Of a stretch of 64,000 nucleotides of DNA, positions 52,214 to 64,000 are shown piece after piece. Numbering within the stretch: position 1 is the stretch's first letter; every line of letters begins with the position of its first letter. The translations under genes were made by a program, and so were the position numbers. Below the pieces are notes generated by a model. It had not been told where the DNA came from. It was given only the letters and a program-made list of their open reading frames with translations, and ran no database searches. The DNA is from Beverwykella pulmonaria (Eukaryota; Ascomycota; Dothideomycetes; Pleosporales; Melanommataceae). The stretch is from assembly GCA_001599595.1 (NCBI GenBank), contig BCHH01000010.1, forward strand, positions 927,392 to 991,391, in the 5' to 3' direction.

Positions 52214-54367
52214 TTATTTGCTCTCGGTTGCTGCTTCCGTGGTAGTTGGCAGATCCAGGCCGGCCACACCGTTCGTTGAGGGGCTTGACACTGCGTCCAG
52301 TGGCGCAGCGTGCAATGCAGGTTTCTGGGCGCCTTTGCCCATGGTTCCATTCTTCCGCTTCTCAATTGCGTTCTTCACCCAGTCTGCAACCTCCTTATCA
52401 AACACAACGTCAACTAATTCTGGTGATCCCTGCGAGACAGCAAGAACCGACTGGTCGGCGCCATCAACGGTGGTACCGGCAGCTGCAGCTGTGGCTGCAT
52501 CTGCCTCGGCTTCTTCTTCGTCCTCCTCTGTAATGGTCGCTGGCTTAACGAGGGACACAAGCCATACATGCTGAAGAAGCATGGCATATGTTGGTCGCAA
52601 GTTCGGGATCTTGTTCAGGCAGCCACTGACAAAATTGCGGGCTTCGTCGGAGAAGCCTTCTTCCGGGAGATCTGGAGGTTCGCCATCAACGATTGCCTAA
52701 GAAAATCAGTCAGTGTCATGAAGTGGACCGGGCAATGCTTCACTTACACTGAGTTGACTAAATATGTTATTGTATGTTTCGGGGGGGTACGGATACCGAC
52801 CCAATGCGCACTCAATGATGGACAGACCCAAGCTCCAGATGTCACTCTGAACGCTATACGTGCCACCGCCAGGGTTGGCGCCCGCTTGCGCCATGCCGCC
52901 AGAAGATATGCGTTCTGGAGCCATGTAACTTTGACATCCAATGTTAGTCTTGGCAATGCTCGCCACCAGATTCCCGCTGACCCCAAAATCGCAAATCTTA
53001 ATCTGGCCTCTTGTGTTCATGAGGATGTTCGTAGGCTTCACATCTCTGTGGATAATGTTGTGCTCGTCCTTCAGCGACTTCAACCCCATGACCGTCGCCA
53101 GTGTTATCTTGCGCAAGACGTTTTCGGGAATGCCGTCGCCATAGAGCTTGTCTATCGAGCCACCATTCATGAACTCCATGCAGATATATACGGCTCCTTC
53201 CTGGAAAAAGGCACCGTAGAAATCTATGATGTAAGGCGATACGCAGCGATGCAGGATGTCGAGCTCCATAATAATGGCGGCAAATTTAGCGTCATCCAGT
53301 TCAAGCCGTATCTCCTTCATGGCCATGATGATTCCTGTTCCCACTGCAGGTTTTGCGGATATTGGGCTTGATTCGTCGCCATCGAAGGTGCCGCGAGAAG
53401 GGGAGCTTGGTGCGGGCTTGTTTCCAGCGAGTCCTTGGCCAGGTCTCCTCATTCGGGGCCTGCTATGCCGGACTTTGTACACAGTGCCATAGTTGCCTTT
53501 GCCAAGCTCGTCGAGGGTGTCGACTTCGTCTAGCGATATGTTGAAGCTCGTGCCACTCTCGAACTTGACGCCTTCGGAGTTCAAAATCGCCTTTCCCTTG
53601 AACTTCAAGCTCCCCGTTTTTGTGTCAATGTATTCTGCGTATTTGTCTAGCATAGTTTCCTGTTTGGGGGGCGGCCCGTTTTGTGATTGTGACTGATCCC
53701 CGTTCATTTGAGAGAGTGTGAACCCGGGCCTTTTTCTGCCTCCAGGTGCAGGCGTTGTACTACCGGGGGGAGTGGCGCCAGGTAAGCCACCAGGGAGCTT
53801 GAGGCCACGTTTCTCAGCGAGAGAGGGCTTCGTTCCCCCGCCCATGCGCAAGCCCGGCACCGCGGGAGCGGATTGAAAGTTGGTCATGTTGGGTTTTGCG
53901 TTTGGGGGCAGCCGGAAGTTGGGAGGGATGCCGCCGGGGGCGCCCACTAGCGGTCCTCCGGAAGATGGAGGTGCTTGTCTTCCAGCCATCGGTCCGCCAA
54001 CGCCTGGTGACATGATTGGAGATCGGCCCTGTGCTCCACTGGGCGGTGGTGCGCCTTGCCGTCCGAGATGCACTGCCTGAATTCTCGCGAGTATGTCCTG
54101 AGAAACATTGAGCCCGCTGCCTCGGCTTGTGAGGGAGGAAGTATTCGGTCGCGGATTCCGGGCAGCATTGATGTTCCCTAGCGGTGTGCTCGAGGGGGTC
54201 ATGGTCGCTGCAGCGGTGATTGCACCTGAGGTCGAGACCGAGCGTATAGCGGGACGCGGGGACTCGAGGGCATTGGGCTGAGGAGCAGAAGCGGCGGGAG
54301 GTGACGAGGGAGACGCGAGGGGGCTGTCGGGGTCAAGCTCATCTGGTGTTGAAGCTGTAGATGCCAT
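52214..54367 (-). CDS. PBS2: HOG-pathway MAP kinase kinase Pbs2
   Basis: Two exons, 54367-52748 and 52696-52214 (51-nt intron), 700 residues. This MAPKK phosphorylates Hog1/SakA in osmotic and oxidative stress. The kinase domain shows the Gly loop GKGNYGTV (289-296), Lys351 in AMKEIRLELDD, HRD (440-442), DFG (460-462) and APE (483-485). The activation loop NLVASIAKTNIGCQSYM matches Pbs2 rather than Mkk1 or Ste7; S470 and T474 correspond to the phosphosites of yeast Pbs2. A roughly 40-residue Arg/Pro/Ser insert (302-343) sits between the second and third strands of the N lobe. The first 235 residues are Pro/Gly/Ser-rich and disordered, with MLDKYAEYIDTKTGSLKFKGK just before the kinase. The tail is Ala/Asp/Glu-rich. 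The start is the ATG at 54367; the frame is open upstream without ATG. Confidence 0.95.
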
Positions 54368-55767
54368 GGTGGTGATGCGGGGGCACGAACCGATACACAG
54401 ACGAATGCAGGAGTTGGCGTGAGGGCTGAATGTCGCGAAGAAAGGCTTGTCGCGAGAGGTCGACTGGGCAGCTGGAAGATGGAGCAGCAAGCTCGCTGGG
54501 GCAGAGAAGAGGTGGTGAATGTTATCTTTGTGATGTCGGGGCGTGGACGACTTCGACTATGACGTTTTGCCGCGCTAGCTGACTGGGGGCAGGTTAGAGA
54601 CCGCAGGCGGTGGGCGGCATGGCGGGGAGCGGCGGAAATTGAAGCGAGCAGACGAGCGAGTCGGGAGCCGCTAATGAAAGCAGGAAAAGGCACGGTGCTC
54701 CGTACCTAGGAGGGATGCAGCAAAACAAGTTGGGTGCTGGGAAACGGTGGACCTACCTCGTCGTTGGGTGTAAGAGCTGGTGCAGAGGGATTGAGCTCTA
54801 CCAACAGGGCTGGCCGGGCAGAGCTAGCAGGGCAAGCAAAGCAAGGCAGGTACAGCAAGACAAAGCAAAATACGTGTAAAGGATGGAGGCATGTCAAGGC
54901 CGCAGAGATGCTCCGTCCAGGAAACTATATTCTGCAGTCGCGACCGAACAATGGTACGGTCACGTAGCCATTCAGTTCATTCTATTCTAGCAGAGCGATA
55001 TCAGAAGGCCCGTAAAAATTTAATATGATCCAATTTCGTCCTACTGCATTTGCTGAGAAGAGCAGCACATGGATGATTCAGAATAATGCCCTGCTGTCTT
55101 CTAGCTGGAGATGGTGGTTGTCAGCGTAGCGCGATGGCGATGACGACGCCGATGCTTTGGGAATGACGGTTGGCAGGCCCTGTCCAATACGGCACAGGTA
55201 CTAGGCGGTCCTTATCGTGAGCGCTCCAACGCCCGACCAGACGGCGCCCTCTGTAAAGACACAGACTTCAGAGGCAAAGACGGGCAGTCTGTAAACGAAT
55301 GAATCCGAGGCCACCCTTCCTCTTGCTGGCAATGCAGTGTGCAGCGCGGCTTCCCTTATCCTCTTGGCTCTGATAATGCGGACCCTGTTAGCAGGCAGGC
55401 TTCCCTGTGGCGCAGGGCCCAACAAAGAGGCTCGTCCAGAGCCAATCCGTGCAGCACGACGCAGGGTTTAGCGGCAGCGACCAAAAGATACGCAATTGCG
55501 AGCTCGCCTTGCGTCTGGGCTGCCTCGCATCATGCCATCTATTCTCCCGCTCTCCAAATTTGCTTCTTCTGCACTCTCCGCTATGACCCCCATCGCCTAC
55601 GTGTCGTCGCTTCCTTAAGAGTTTGAAGTTCCGCTCTCTCCAGCGCTTGCAAGTGCTCTTCGAAACGTCACCCCTGTGCAACTCGCCAAGTCCCAAACAC
55701 TGGACGCTTGAGACCTCCCCAGGCTTCCCAAAGCAGTCATCGGCCAGGTCCAGCGGGTGCATTCAAG
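54368..55767. other. Divergent promoter region of PBS2 and the AEC-family gene
   Basis: About 1.4 kb shared by two divergent genes. GC-rich near both starts, with open frames that are chance. No distinct element beyond that can be named. Confidence 0.5.
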
Positions 55768-57780
55768 ATGCTCTTCTCCGGCCTGAAATCGTTGCGCCTA
55801 CGACACCTCGAGGCCAGTCCCTCGTTCACGTCAATGGCGGATCCCTACTCCGGTGGTAATGGCTTCATGGGTGCGTTCAAGAGCAAGCCTCCGCCTCACA
55901 GCTCACATCCGGATTTTGCCAATCTGTCGCTTCTTGTCTTCGAGGCCGTGTTGGAAGTAGTATGCGTCAGCTTGCCTGGCTACATCGTCGCGCGGATGGG
56001 CGGCTTTGATGCGGTAAGTCAACACCCACTCCCTCCTCCCTCAAGAACACCAGCCTGACAGTGCCCACACAGGAAGCGCAGAAGTTCGTTGCCAACCTCA
56101 ACACACAGCTGTTCACGCCATGTCTAAGTACGTCAACCCCGTTATATCATGCCTCTCCCCCGCTGCGATACCACTTCAATCTATGGGAACCCCTTTGGTG
56201 ATGTGACAACACATCACCATGCTGGTCTACTCCTCCTGACCTCTTTCTACGTCCGGGCCAGTGGGCAACATCATATTTATCAATGCATCGCTGACATATA
56301 CTCTTTTAGTCTTCACCAAACTGGCCTCACAACTCAACGCCGAGAAGCTGGTCGAACTGGGCGTCATTCCTTTCATATTTGTTGTTCAATTGATCATATC
56401 ATATGGCACCGCACTCATCATATCCCGCGTATGCAAGTTTAAGCCAAGGGCAAAGAACTTTGTCGTCGCAATGGCTGTGGGTTTTCGCATGCCTGCACTC
56501 GCTCTCGCAGTGGCTGACTATTGAAGGTGTTCGGCAATTCCAACTCCCTCCCGATCTCCCTCGTTATCTCGCTCTCCAAGACACTCTCGGGTTTGCACTG
56601 GGATAAGATACCCGGGGATAATGACAACGAAGTCGCAGCACGTGGCATTCTATACCTCCTCATTTTCCAACAGCTGGGTCAATTGGTACGATGGACGTGG
56701 GGATTCAATGTGCTCTTGGCGCCCAAATCGGCTTATAAAGATGAAGATGAAGGGAGAAATGGCGCCCTTGAACGTGGCGATTACAGCGATGACGAGAACG
56801 ATCGACTTTTGCAGGACGACTCTCACTCGGATTACGAGTCCGGCAATATCACGCCTGAGTATCGCCGAACGTATGCGACCTCTTCCTCCTCCAGCAGCAG
56901 CGACACAGACTCCCTGACGCAACGCGAAAGTGTCCAGTCCTCGACACTCTTCTCGACCCCCACAAATGGGAACGCAGTAGTCAAAGGACATGGCAACGCG
57001 AATGGCAATGGCGTCGTGGGCAATGGACCTATTCCGCCGCACAAATCCGACACTATGGCCACCGAACCCAAGGGCCCGTTAGCCCATCTGAAGCGGTCCA
57101 TTCAACGCTTGACACATCCCATCTCGAATGGAATTGCTCGTGTCGCCAGACGTGTGTTTTTCGCTCTCCCTACTTGGCTCCAATCAACGCTATCCGCTCT
57201 ATCCTCTTTTCTTGGAAGGTTTCTGATCGGTTGCTGGAGTTTCATGAACCCTCCACTCTGGGCTATGCTGGCAGCCATTGTTATTGCTTCGATACCCCCT
57301 GTTCAGCACGCATTTTTCGATCCAGGAACCTTTCTGAGCAACTCGGTGACCCGCGCGATCAGCCAGAGCGGCGGTGTAGCGGTTCCACTCATTCTGGTTG
57401 TTTTAGGCGCCAACCTTGCTCGCAATACGCTTCCCGAAGAAGACACGCACTCGATCGAAGACGCTGCTGTAGAAAAGAAGCTGGTCATCGCGTCGCTCGT
57501 CGCTCGTATGCTCATTCCTACGATCATCATGGCACCACTCCTGGCACTCACGGCAAAGTTCGTGCCCGTCAGCATTTTGGGCGACCCCATTTTCGTCATT
57601 GTCTGCTTTCTCCTCACGGGAGCTCCTAGTGCGCTCCAGCTGGCCCAGATCTGCCAAATCAACAACGTCTACATGGGTGCCATGTCCACGCTTCTTTTCC
57701 AGAGCTACGTCGTCTGGATTCTTCCCTCCACGCTCGTTCTGGTCATGCTGGCACTTGAAACTGTGGAGTGGGCCATGTGA
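55768..57780 (+). CDS. Auxin efflux carrier (AEC) family membrane transporter, 573 aa
   Basis: Four exons: 55768-56013, 56073-56127, 56310-56476, 56527-57780; introns 59, 182 and 50 nt. The AEC family covers plant PIN/PILS proteins and yeast Ecm3/Ynl095c; fungal members are ER or plasma-membrane proteins without proven substrate. The N-terminal bundle has SLLVFEAVLEVVCVSLPGYI, the signature LNTQLFTPCLIFTKLASQLN across two introns, and AMAVFGNSNSLPISLVISL (the NSNxLP motif). A hydrophilic loop of about 170 residues with acidic and poly-Ser runs follows. Then comes the C-terminal bundle with PLILVVLGANLARN, RMLIPTIIMAPLLAL and FLLTGAPSALQLAQICQINN, also family landmarks. An alternative start is the Met at MADPYSGG (residue 23). 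Confidence 0.93.
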
Positions 57781-58631
57781 GCATCCCCAGCGAGCCTCGC
57801 AATTGTACAAATATCTTTCGGTTGGGTCATGAATTTTAGAGAGGGACGGGCAAGGAGTATGGAGTCAAGGGCTTGGAAAGACAAAACTTGTACGGAATGG
57901 CGATATGTGCGCACACCTGTATATATATACTTGGGGAGGATGGGATCAGTGAGCAACACGATCGCGGCGAAATTGTGCTGAGGATACATACCCAGGAACT
58001 GTCTGACTATTTGCGGTGTACATAATTAGCATTCTGCAATTCAGAGTCTTGCTTCTATCTCATCTAATCTTGGCCTCTGGTCCATATGGCTGTGAAAAGC
58101 AATGGCCGTTCAACCGTACCTTCCTTCACTACATACATATAGTTCCTTATGGTACCGTAGAGTCTAACTGGACCCAAAGTTGTGTAGTGAATCGACTGAC
58201 GTAACCGCCAAGGCTAAACCCTAAAACGGTTTGGCCGCAAAGAAAGGAAGCAAGGGCAAGATAACAGGAAGTGAAGCCAACGCCACCAATCAAGCCTCAC
58301 ACCTCAGCCAGCTGAGGTTTGTTTAAGCACGACGTCTTCGCCTTTACTCCGCACAACCTTCACCTCCTTCCCCGGCGTCTTTACCACATGCAGCCCGCAC
58401 TTATCTATTTCCACTCTCCTTGGCATGCACATGCCACCCGCATCGGTCCACCCCTCGCTCGGCCATCTTATCGATAGACTAGCTGCCTTCAACACCAAGC
58501 CTCGTAACACACACACACTGCGAGAGAGCTATTTACAAGAAAACACTACAACCTCGCTCTAGCGGCCCTCGATCCCCAAATTATCTTGGGTTACCGTTCT
58601 GAGCATCACTGAGCACTGTTCGGCCACCAAC
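57781..58631. other. Intergenic region between AEC gene and choline kinase
   Basis: AEC 3' UTR and choline-kinase promoter. A 70-codon minus-strand frame at 58304-58516 is the only longer one and has no features. Confidence 0.55.
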
Positions 58632-61600
58632 ATGGCACCATCCAATGAACAGCCAGAAAAGCAGCCTGACGCTGCACAGCAAAATCTGTCTCAGGATGCC
58701 TTTGGCACAACCATAGAGGACGGCATGTCGCCGCCGTCGGCTACCCCAAAGGGTTCGTCTCTCCTTCTATTTTAGCATTTGTGTATCCTCATTCAATTTG
58801 TGTCGTCTCGTCTCCCACAGCTCCAACTTCCCTTTGCAATTCAGGTACGGCTTTTTTACGCGGCTTCCTCGAGTCTCCTCATACCATCCGTGCATATCAC
58901 ATGTTTTGAACTCTTTGCTCTCCATCTACCCATTGCAACTGGGACTCGCTCGTTCCTTTTGACGAACGAGTTACGTTACACATAGATCATGGAGTCTATC
59001 TCAGCCCTCACAATACCATCAACCCCAGTAGACAAAGCGTAGGGCAGGCAAGAAGATACCCGAAGATTAGCCTAATTCATTTTCGAACCAAGTACTTATT
59101 CTCCATGTACAGTTGTTTCTATTGCCGAACCAGAAAGCACTTCACCGTCATTGAAGGGTAAACACAAGGACCTTGAACGCGGTGACTCGCTTGACCTTGA
59201 CAAGGTTGCAAAGCAGTTCCGTGCCAGCGTTAGTGGGAAACGACTTTCCGGCAGACCATCAACTGAGCCCTTGGGATCGACAAGGACACCAAGCGCGGTG
59301 GGAAATACATCCCTGACCTCACTACTTTCTGAAGATTCGGACCTCTCCAATACCTCGCCACAGTCTCAACATACTCATTCAGGTCTTCTAAAACAGGTGT
59401 CTGCGTGGCTCAAGCACGAGAAAGCCCGGCGAACTGCCAGAAAAGCAAAAAGAAAGACCGCCACCAAAGATACCCCACGCGACCCTAGCGCCAATGAGCC
59501 GGTTGATACTGACGAGACTAAACAATCGCCTGCTTCTCGAGAGAGAAGGCCGTCTGACTCGTCCGAGGGTTCGGTGGCCCTCGAGCATCTAGCAAATATA
59601 CTGGAAAGAACGTTATCTCTAAAGTCAATCGAGGGATCACCTCGAAAAAACAAACATTTCCACGGGCAAAAGTTGGCTTCAAAGATGAAACGAAATTCGA
59701 CTGCCTCAGACACTGACTATTATGAGGGAGGAGATCAACTTGTACCTAGTTGTGATGCCATCCTCGACAATTCCAAGACCATGGCATATGGTGCTGGCGG
59801 CGCCGAGTCTGGCGATGAGACTGATAAAGACGGAACCGAACGAACTGCATCGAAAGAAAAACATGCTTGGGCTACTTTCAAGTTCGAGATCGTTCGACTT
59901 GCGCACACCTTGAAGTTGAAAGGGTGGCGTCGAGTTCCATTGGACAAAAGTAACGAGATTGAGGTAGCGAGGCTGAGTGGGGCGTTGACAAACGCTGTTT
60001 ATGTTGTCTCGCCGCCAAAGAACCTACCCTCCCAAACCCAAGATGGGAGTGGCATACCCACTCCTCAGAATCCGCCACCGTAAGTCTTACTATTCCAAAT
60101 TTGTAGATTATGGACTAACATGTCTTAGCAAGCTACTGCTTCGTATCTATGGCCCACAAGTCGAACATCTCATTGATCGAGAGGCTGAATTGCAGATTCT
60201 TCGACGTCTTGGTCGCAAGCGGATTGGTCCGCGAATGCTTGGAACCTTCACCAATGGCCGATTTGAAGAATTCTTTCACGCTACAACGCTTACGCCCAAG
60301 GACCTGCGCATTCCGGACACATCAAAGCAAATTGCTAAGCGAATGCGAGAGCTACACGAAGGGATTGACTTGTTGAAGACGGAGCGTGAAGCTGGTCCGT
60401 TTGTGTGGCAAAATTGGGACAAGTGGCTTAACCGCGTCGAACAGACTGTTACCTGGCTAGACCAGCAATTAATTGAGGGGAAACAGGGCTCCGTGAAATC
60501 GCCAGCGGACAGATGGAAAAAGAGGGGACTGATCTGTGGGGTAGAATGGTCAGTCTTCAAACGAACGATCGAGAAATACAGGGCATGGCTGGACGACCAA
60601 TATGGCGGCATTGAGAAGGTCAAAGAACGACTAGTCTTCGCACATAACGATGTGGGTTGTTTTCTGCGTGCCCATAAAGGGCGCTTAATGCTAACTGAAC
60701 ATCTGGTAGACTCAATACGGCAATATTCTCCGGCTCATACCCGCTGGCGAGTCTCCTCTACTCCTACCCGCCAATGAGCACAAACAGCTTATTGTCATCG
60801 ATTTCGAGTATGCTAATGCGAACCTTCCGGGACTTGAGTTTGCCAATCACTTTGTAAGACGTTCATACTCCCTTGTCCTGAATTACACAGTCTCCATCTA
60901 CTAGAACATCCCTAACACGCCTTCTGCAGACGGAATGGTGTTACAATTATCATGACGCCGAACACCCATACCGTTGTAACACAAAATACTACCCCACTAT
61001 TGAAGAACAGCACCGCTTTATCACCGCCTATCTCATGCACAACCCGACCTTCAAAGCCCCAGGCGGCTCTGCATCAAACCCACCAACCCCCTCTCTCGCC
61101 CCACTTCCACACTCCGTCAGCACAACGGCTTTAGCTGCCACCGCTGCCCCGTCCTCATCCATCTCTGCATTCATGCTCGACTCGCGCGCTCCGCCTAGCG
61201 AAACCAAAATCTCCTACTTCGAGCAGGAGGCTCTCGCCGAGCAGCGCATAGAAGAAGAAGCCCGACGTTTGATGGCCGAGACGCAGCTTTGGCGCCTCGC
61301 GAACTCAGCTCAGTGGGTCGCCTGGGGCATTGTGCAAGCCCAGGTCCCCGGAATGCCGGACTTTGAGGGGTCGGACAAGAAGAAAGAAGATGATCCAAGT
61401 CAAGAAGCGAAATTAGTTGGGAGTGCGACAGAAGAGTTACGTGCTGAAGCCGAGGTAGAGAAGAAGAACGAGGATGAGGTTAGTGGTGAGGGGACTAAGG
61501 CTACTACTGACAGTGATGAGAGTGGGGATAAGGTCAAGAGTAATGAAAATGCTGACCAGGACCCACAAGCGGAGGACGAGGAGTTTGACTACTTGGGATA

Positions 61601-61712
61601 TGCCCAAGATCGAGCCATGTTCCTCTGGGGCGATGCGATTAAACTTGGTATCGTGAAGAAAGAGGAGCTGCCTGAGCAACTGTGGGAGAGGATCAAGACC
61701 GTGGAGTATTGA
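58632..61712 (+). CDS. Choline/ethanolamine kinase
   Basis: Exons 58632-58752, 59113-60079, 60129-60651, 60710-60853 and 60930-61712 give 845 residues; a likely 24-nt extra exon at 58821-58844 would add APTSLCNS. The enzyme phosphorylates choline (and often ethanolamine) with ATP, the first step of the CDP-choline (Kennedy) pathway. The N-terminal 240 residues are Ser/Lys-rich and disordered. The kinase begins near KFEIVRLAHTLKLKGWRRVP and ARLSGALTNAVYVVSPP (nucleotide loop). Brenner's motif HNDTQYGN (535-542) spans the third intron, and IDFEYANANLPGLEFANHF (metal-binding DFE, D568) leads to TEWCYNYHDAEHPYR. A 70-residue low-complexity Ala/Ser/Pro insert (about 615-685) precedes the last helices, and an acidic Lys/Glu/Asp linker interrupts the C terminus. 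At 845 residues it is longer than yeast Cki1 (582). Confidence 0.94.
58821..58844 (+). other. Predicted 24-nt microexon in the choline kinase gene
   Basis: Lies inside the 360-nt first intron. It is preceded by a TCTCCCACAG acceptor and followed at once by CAG|GTACGG, a strong donor. Its 24 nt keep the phase (phase 1) of the flanking exons, adding eight residues (APTSLCNS). Flanking introns would be 68 and 268 nt. Confidence 0.45.
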
Positions 61713-62901
61713 ACCAGAGGCCAACCCATGTGAACAGTTGGGGGGGATGGGCTGAAAAGGAAGAAGAGAGAGGTGGAGGTGGAGATCAGGTTGTGACAGG
61801 GTATGGTAGTGTGTGAACTGGAGGTTAAGGGCACGCGATGGAATGGATATATTGGACCTCTCTCTCTCTCTCTCTCCCCATTTTCCCTACAACATCGGGA
61901 TTGGTGTATTCTTCTCTCTTGAAATCATGGTATGGACGGTGAAACCTTGCCTTTCTCCATCGGTACATGTTCATCTCTATATCTAAGGAATCAGAGACAG
62001 GTTAATGTATTTCGTGATGATACCGCACAATACCACGGCTTATGCAAATTGATTTTAGAACCTTTTTTCTTCAGTCCGTGGGTGTTAAATTTTAAAATCC
62101 TTTGCGGACCTACGACATTCTCTCCTTTCTACTTGACGTGATCTGTTGAAGACAAAATGGGCATGAACCAACACATCGCAACGCTCCGAGCAGTCATCTC
62201 GACGGAATACAAGTAGAGAAGCTCAATATTTTCTCAACTGAGAGTTTGTCCCATGGTGATAATAAGCGTGGAAATAACACATGGCGCTTATGCTCTATAA
62301 TCAGATCCCAAGAACGTGCTACTGTTCCTTGACAACCTGTATAAGTGACTACTGTTCTGCCGGCGTCAAGAGTGAGAGCTAGTCGCAAATCTACAATAAG
62401 ACAAGGGTGCCACAGGCGCAAGCCCTCAAGTACTAGCTTCATTTCTGCGTAGTATAATTTCCATTACATCCACGCTTGCCAGTATAAAGTATGTGCTTGC
62501 TCTCATCGCCGTTCTCGCTTTTTCTGCTGCCTTCTGTACATACCAGAGCGTTCCCAGTGGCAAGATGGAAGGAATAGCATTAACCTGGCAGTGTGGAACG
62601 CAGTAGAGTGGAGTAAAACGTGTAAGCGAACTAGGGGAGATTATTTGGAGTCGCAAGACAACAATCACAGCAAAGGAGGAGGCAGATTTGTTTCACTTTT
62701 TGGTTGATTGACATTACTTGTATTGACATTTGGTATCAAACTGTATGCAGTCTCTCACTCGTAGATACAACACCGCATCCCATTCGCCATGCCATTCAGT
62801 TGAGTTGAAATAAGAAAATATAAACACATATGTTCATGAAATCGTCCTGTCCTTCCAAGACTCACCCACTCTACTCCTCACTTCTCATATGGCGACATTA
62901 C
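61713..62901. other. Convergent 3' intergenic region
   Basis: Between choline kinase (plus) and the protease (minus). It holds both 3' UTRs and the CT run below. Open frames have no features. Confidence 0.6.
61858..61876 (+). repeat. (CT)n microsatellite
   Basis: Nineteen bases of perfect CT dinucleotide repeat in the presumed 3' flank of choline kinase. Confidence 0.9.
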
Positions 62902-63778
62902 TTAAGCAGTCACACCAGCCTGTTGGGCGAAGCCCAGGCGAGGGGTCGAGCTGAGTTCGTGCACAACGTACTTGCTCTTGAGGAAGATGTCGCCGAAGAT
63001 GCTGAAACCAATGCCGGTGTTATCTTGGATGCCTCCGTAGCATGTGGACGAGCCATCGGTGACGGGAGAGTAGTTGATGTACTTTCCGGGCACGACCTGG
63101 TTGACACCTCCAATGACGGCGGTGAACGAGGGCAGAGTTGCGGTGCAGGGGAACACGTATCCACCGTATGTGGCAGAGTTGGATGATCCGGTGACCTTGG
63201 CGTAGTAGGCTTTGACAACGGCGGGAGGGAGGTACAGAAGAGTGGTTCCAGTGTCACCAATGGCATCAATGGACGTCTTCACAACGGATCCAGTGCCTAC
63301 AGCGTATCCAGTAGAAGTAAATTCCCAGAAGCCGTTGGCCGTGTTGACATTGACGTAGGTGATGTCGCCAGTGTACTTGGCGGAGTCGATGAATCCGAAA
63401 TCATAGGTTCCAGCCGCATGGTACTTGAGCGCGACGGAAAAGACAGGGGCAGCAAGCGAGGAGTGGACGGTGTCAAACCAGGTCTTTTGCTTCGTGGGCG
63501 ATACGGTGTTGAGAGAGCTGAAGGCTAGGCCGAGCAGACCATCCGTATTACGGTCTGCCGTGAATGCGCTTGAGACTGAGGTTGCAGCCTCCACAGCCTG
63601 GGAGGTCGCTGTCACGCCTCCAACCACGACCTTGTCGGCATATACTGTCCCGGCAGCGCCAGATCCGTCACCATAGGAGATTTTCCAGCTAGCGCCAGCT
63701 ATCTTCTTGCTCGCATCAACTTTGTAGTAATCGTGACCGGTCAATTGGGTAGAGCTCTGGAGGGAAGAGAAGGCCCAG
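62902..63778 (-). CDS. Pepsin-like aspartic protease (family A1), C-terminal exon; 5' part outside window
   Basis: The last exon encodes 291 residues, ending FAQQAGVTA. It opens after a TTTTACACAG acceptor with [20 protein letters not shown], which follows directly on the DTGSSDL region in fungal aspergillopepsin/endothiapepsin-type proteases. Visible landmarks: the flap tyrosine in [30 protein letters not shown], the second catalytic Asp in [13 protein letters not shown], and [15 protein letters not shown] near the end. One conserved Cys pair (FPCTATLP and STCYGG) forms the usual disulfide. Such enzymes are secreted acid proteases made as zymogens. The first catalytic Asp, propeptide and signal peptide are not found in the 222 bp up to the edge, so they must lie beyond it, behind an intron longer than usual here, unless the gene is truncated. 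Confidence 0.88.
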
Positions 63779-64000
63779 CTGTGTAAAAGTTAGCGACGCT
63801 TCGTGGCGAGATTCAAGCGAGATTTAAGGTTGTGGCGGAACTAAATTTCTTGCCGACAACTGCCGCAAAGTGCTAAGGAAGGAGAATAATATCGCAAAGT
63901 GCCCAGAGATACGAGCTCTATGCAAAACAATCCATCCATATCACCCAATGGCCTCTGACCTGCCTATTCAACGAAACACCTTGCTGCTTGCATATTACGT
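63779..64000. other. Right edge, presumed intron of the aspartic protease
   Basis: No coding sequence for the conserved DTGSSD region is seen in any minus-strand frame. A CTAAC branch-like site (GCTAAC, about 63791) lies just before the acceptor, supporting an intron. Confidence 0.5.

Overview
The window is nuclear DNA of a filamentous ascomycete (Pezizomycotina; a Dothideomycete is my best guess, from overall resemblance only). Evidence: compact genes with one to five introns, mostly 46-80 nt, carrying CTAAC/CTGAC-type branch sites; a filamentous-type PBS2 kinase, a SAT4-type rhodopsin-domain protein, secreted CAZyme and protease genes; and a tRNA gene with a short anticodon-loop intron. There is no operon, CRISPR array or complete mobile element. 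Splice sites given in the entries were worked out by hand from frame, GT/GC-AG signals and family resemblance.

Left part (0-12.5 kb): a ubiquitin C-terminal hydrolase, an unrecognised 401-residue protein whose frame holds an in-frame TAG, a CE1 acetylxylan-esterase-like secreted enzyme, an orphan multi-pass membrane protein, an MFS sugar transporter next to an LDH2/MDH2-type oxidoreductase (possibly a small catabolic pair), and an F-box-like/2EXR-type protein.

Middle-left (12.6-29 kb) is the accessory-looking part: a frame-broken relative of the F-box-like gene, a DHA1 drug-type MFS transporter, a Gal80-like oxidoreductase, a broken NmrA-like gene (7-bp tandem duplication plus an A-tract insertion), a TPR relic with three in-frame stops, a large fungal multi-TM protein and a SAT4-type membrane protein. 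Long stretches hold nothing convincing.

Right part (29-64 kb) is mostly core eukaryotic genes: APC10/DOC1 (cell cycle), an ELO fatty-acid elongase, an AIM3-like proline-rich protein, a single-pass membrane protein with a PPxY motif, a PHD-finger protein, tRNA-Arg(TCG), a secreted Asn/Gln-rich protein, SEC63 (ER translocation), PBS2 (HOG-pathway MAPKK), an auxin-efflux-carrier-family transporter, choline kinase, and the 3' part of a pepsin-like aspartic protease.

I found no obvious undescribed multi-gene system. The points most worth following are post-transcriptional: three GC-AG introns, an in-frame stop removed only by an in-frame 57-nt intron, a predicted 24-nt microexon in choline kinase, and a 9-kb patch in which three genes have decayed by different mutations.
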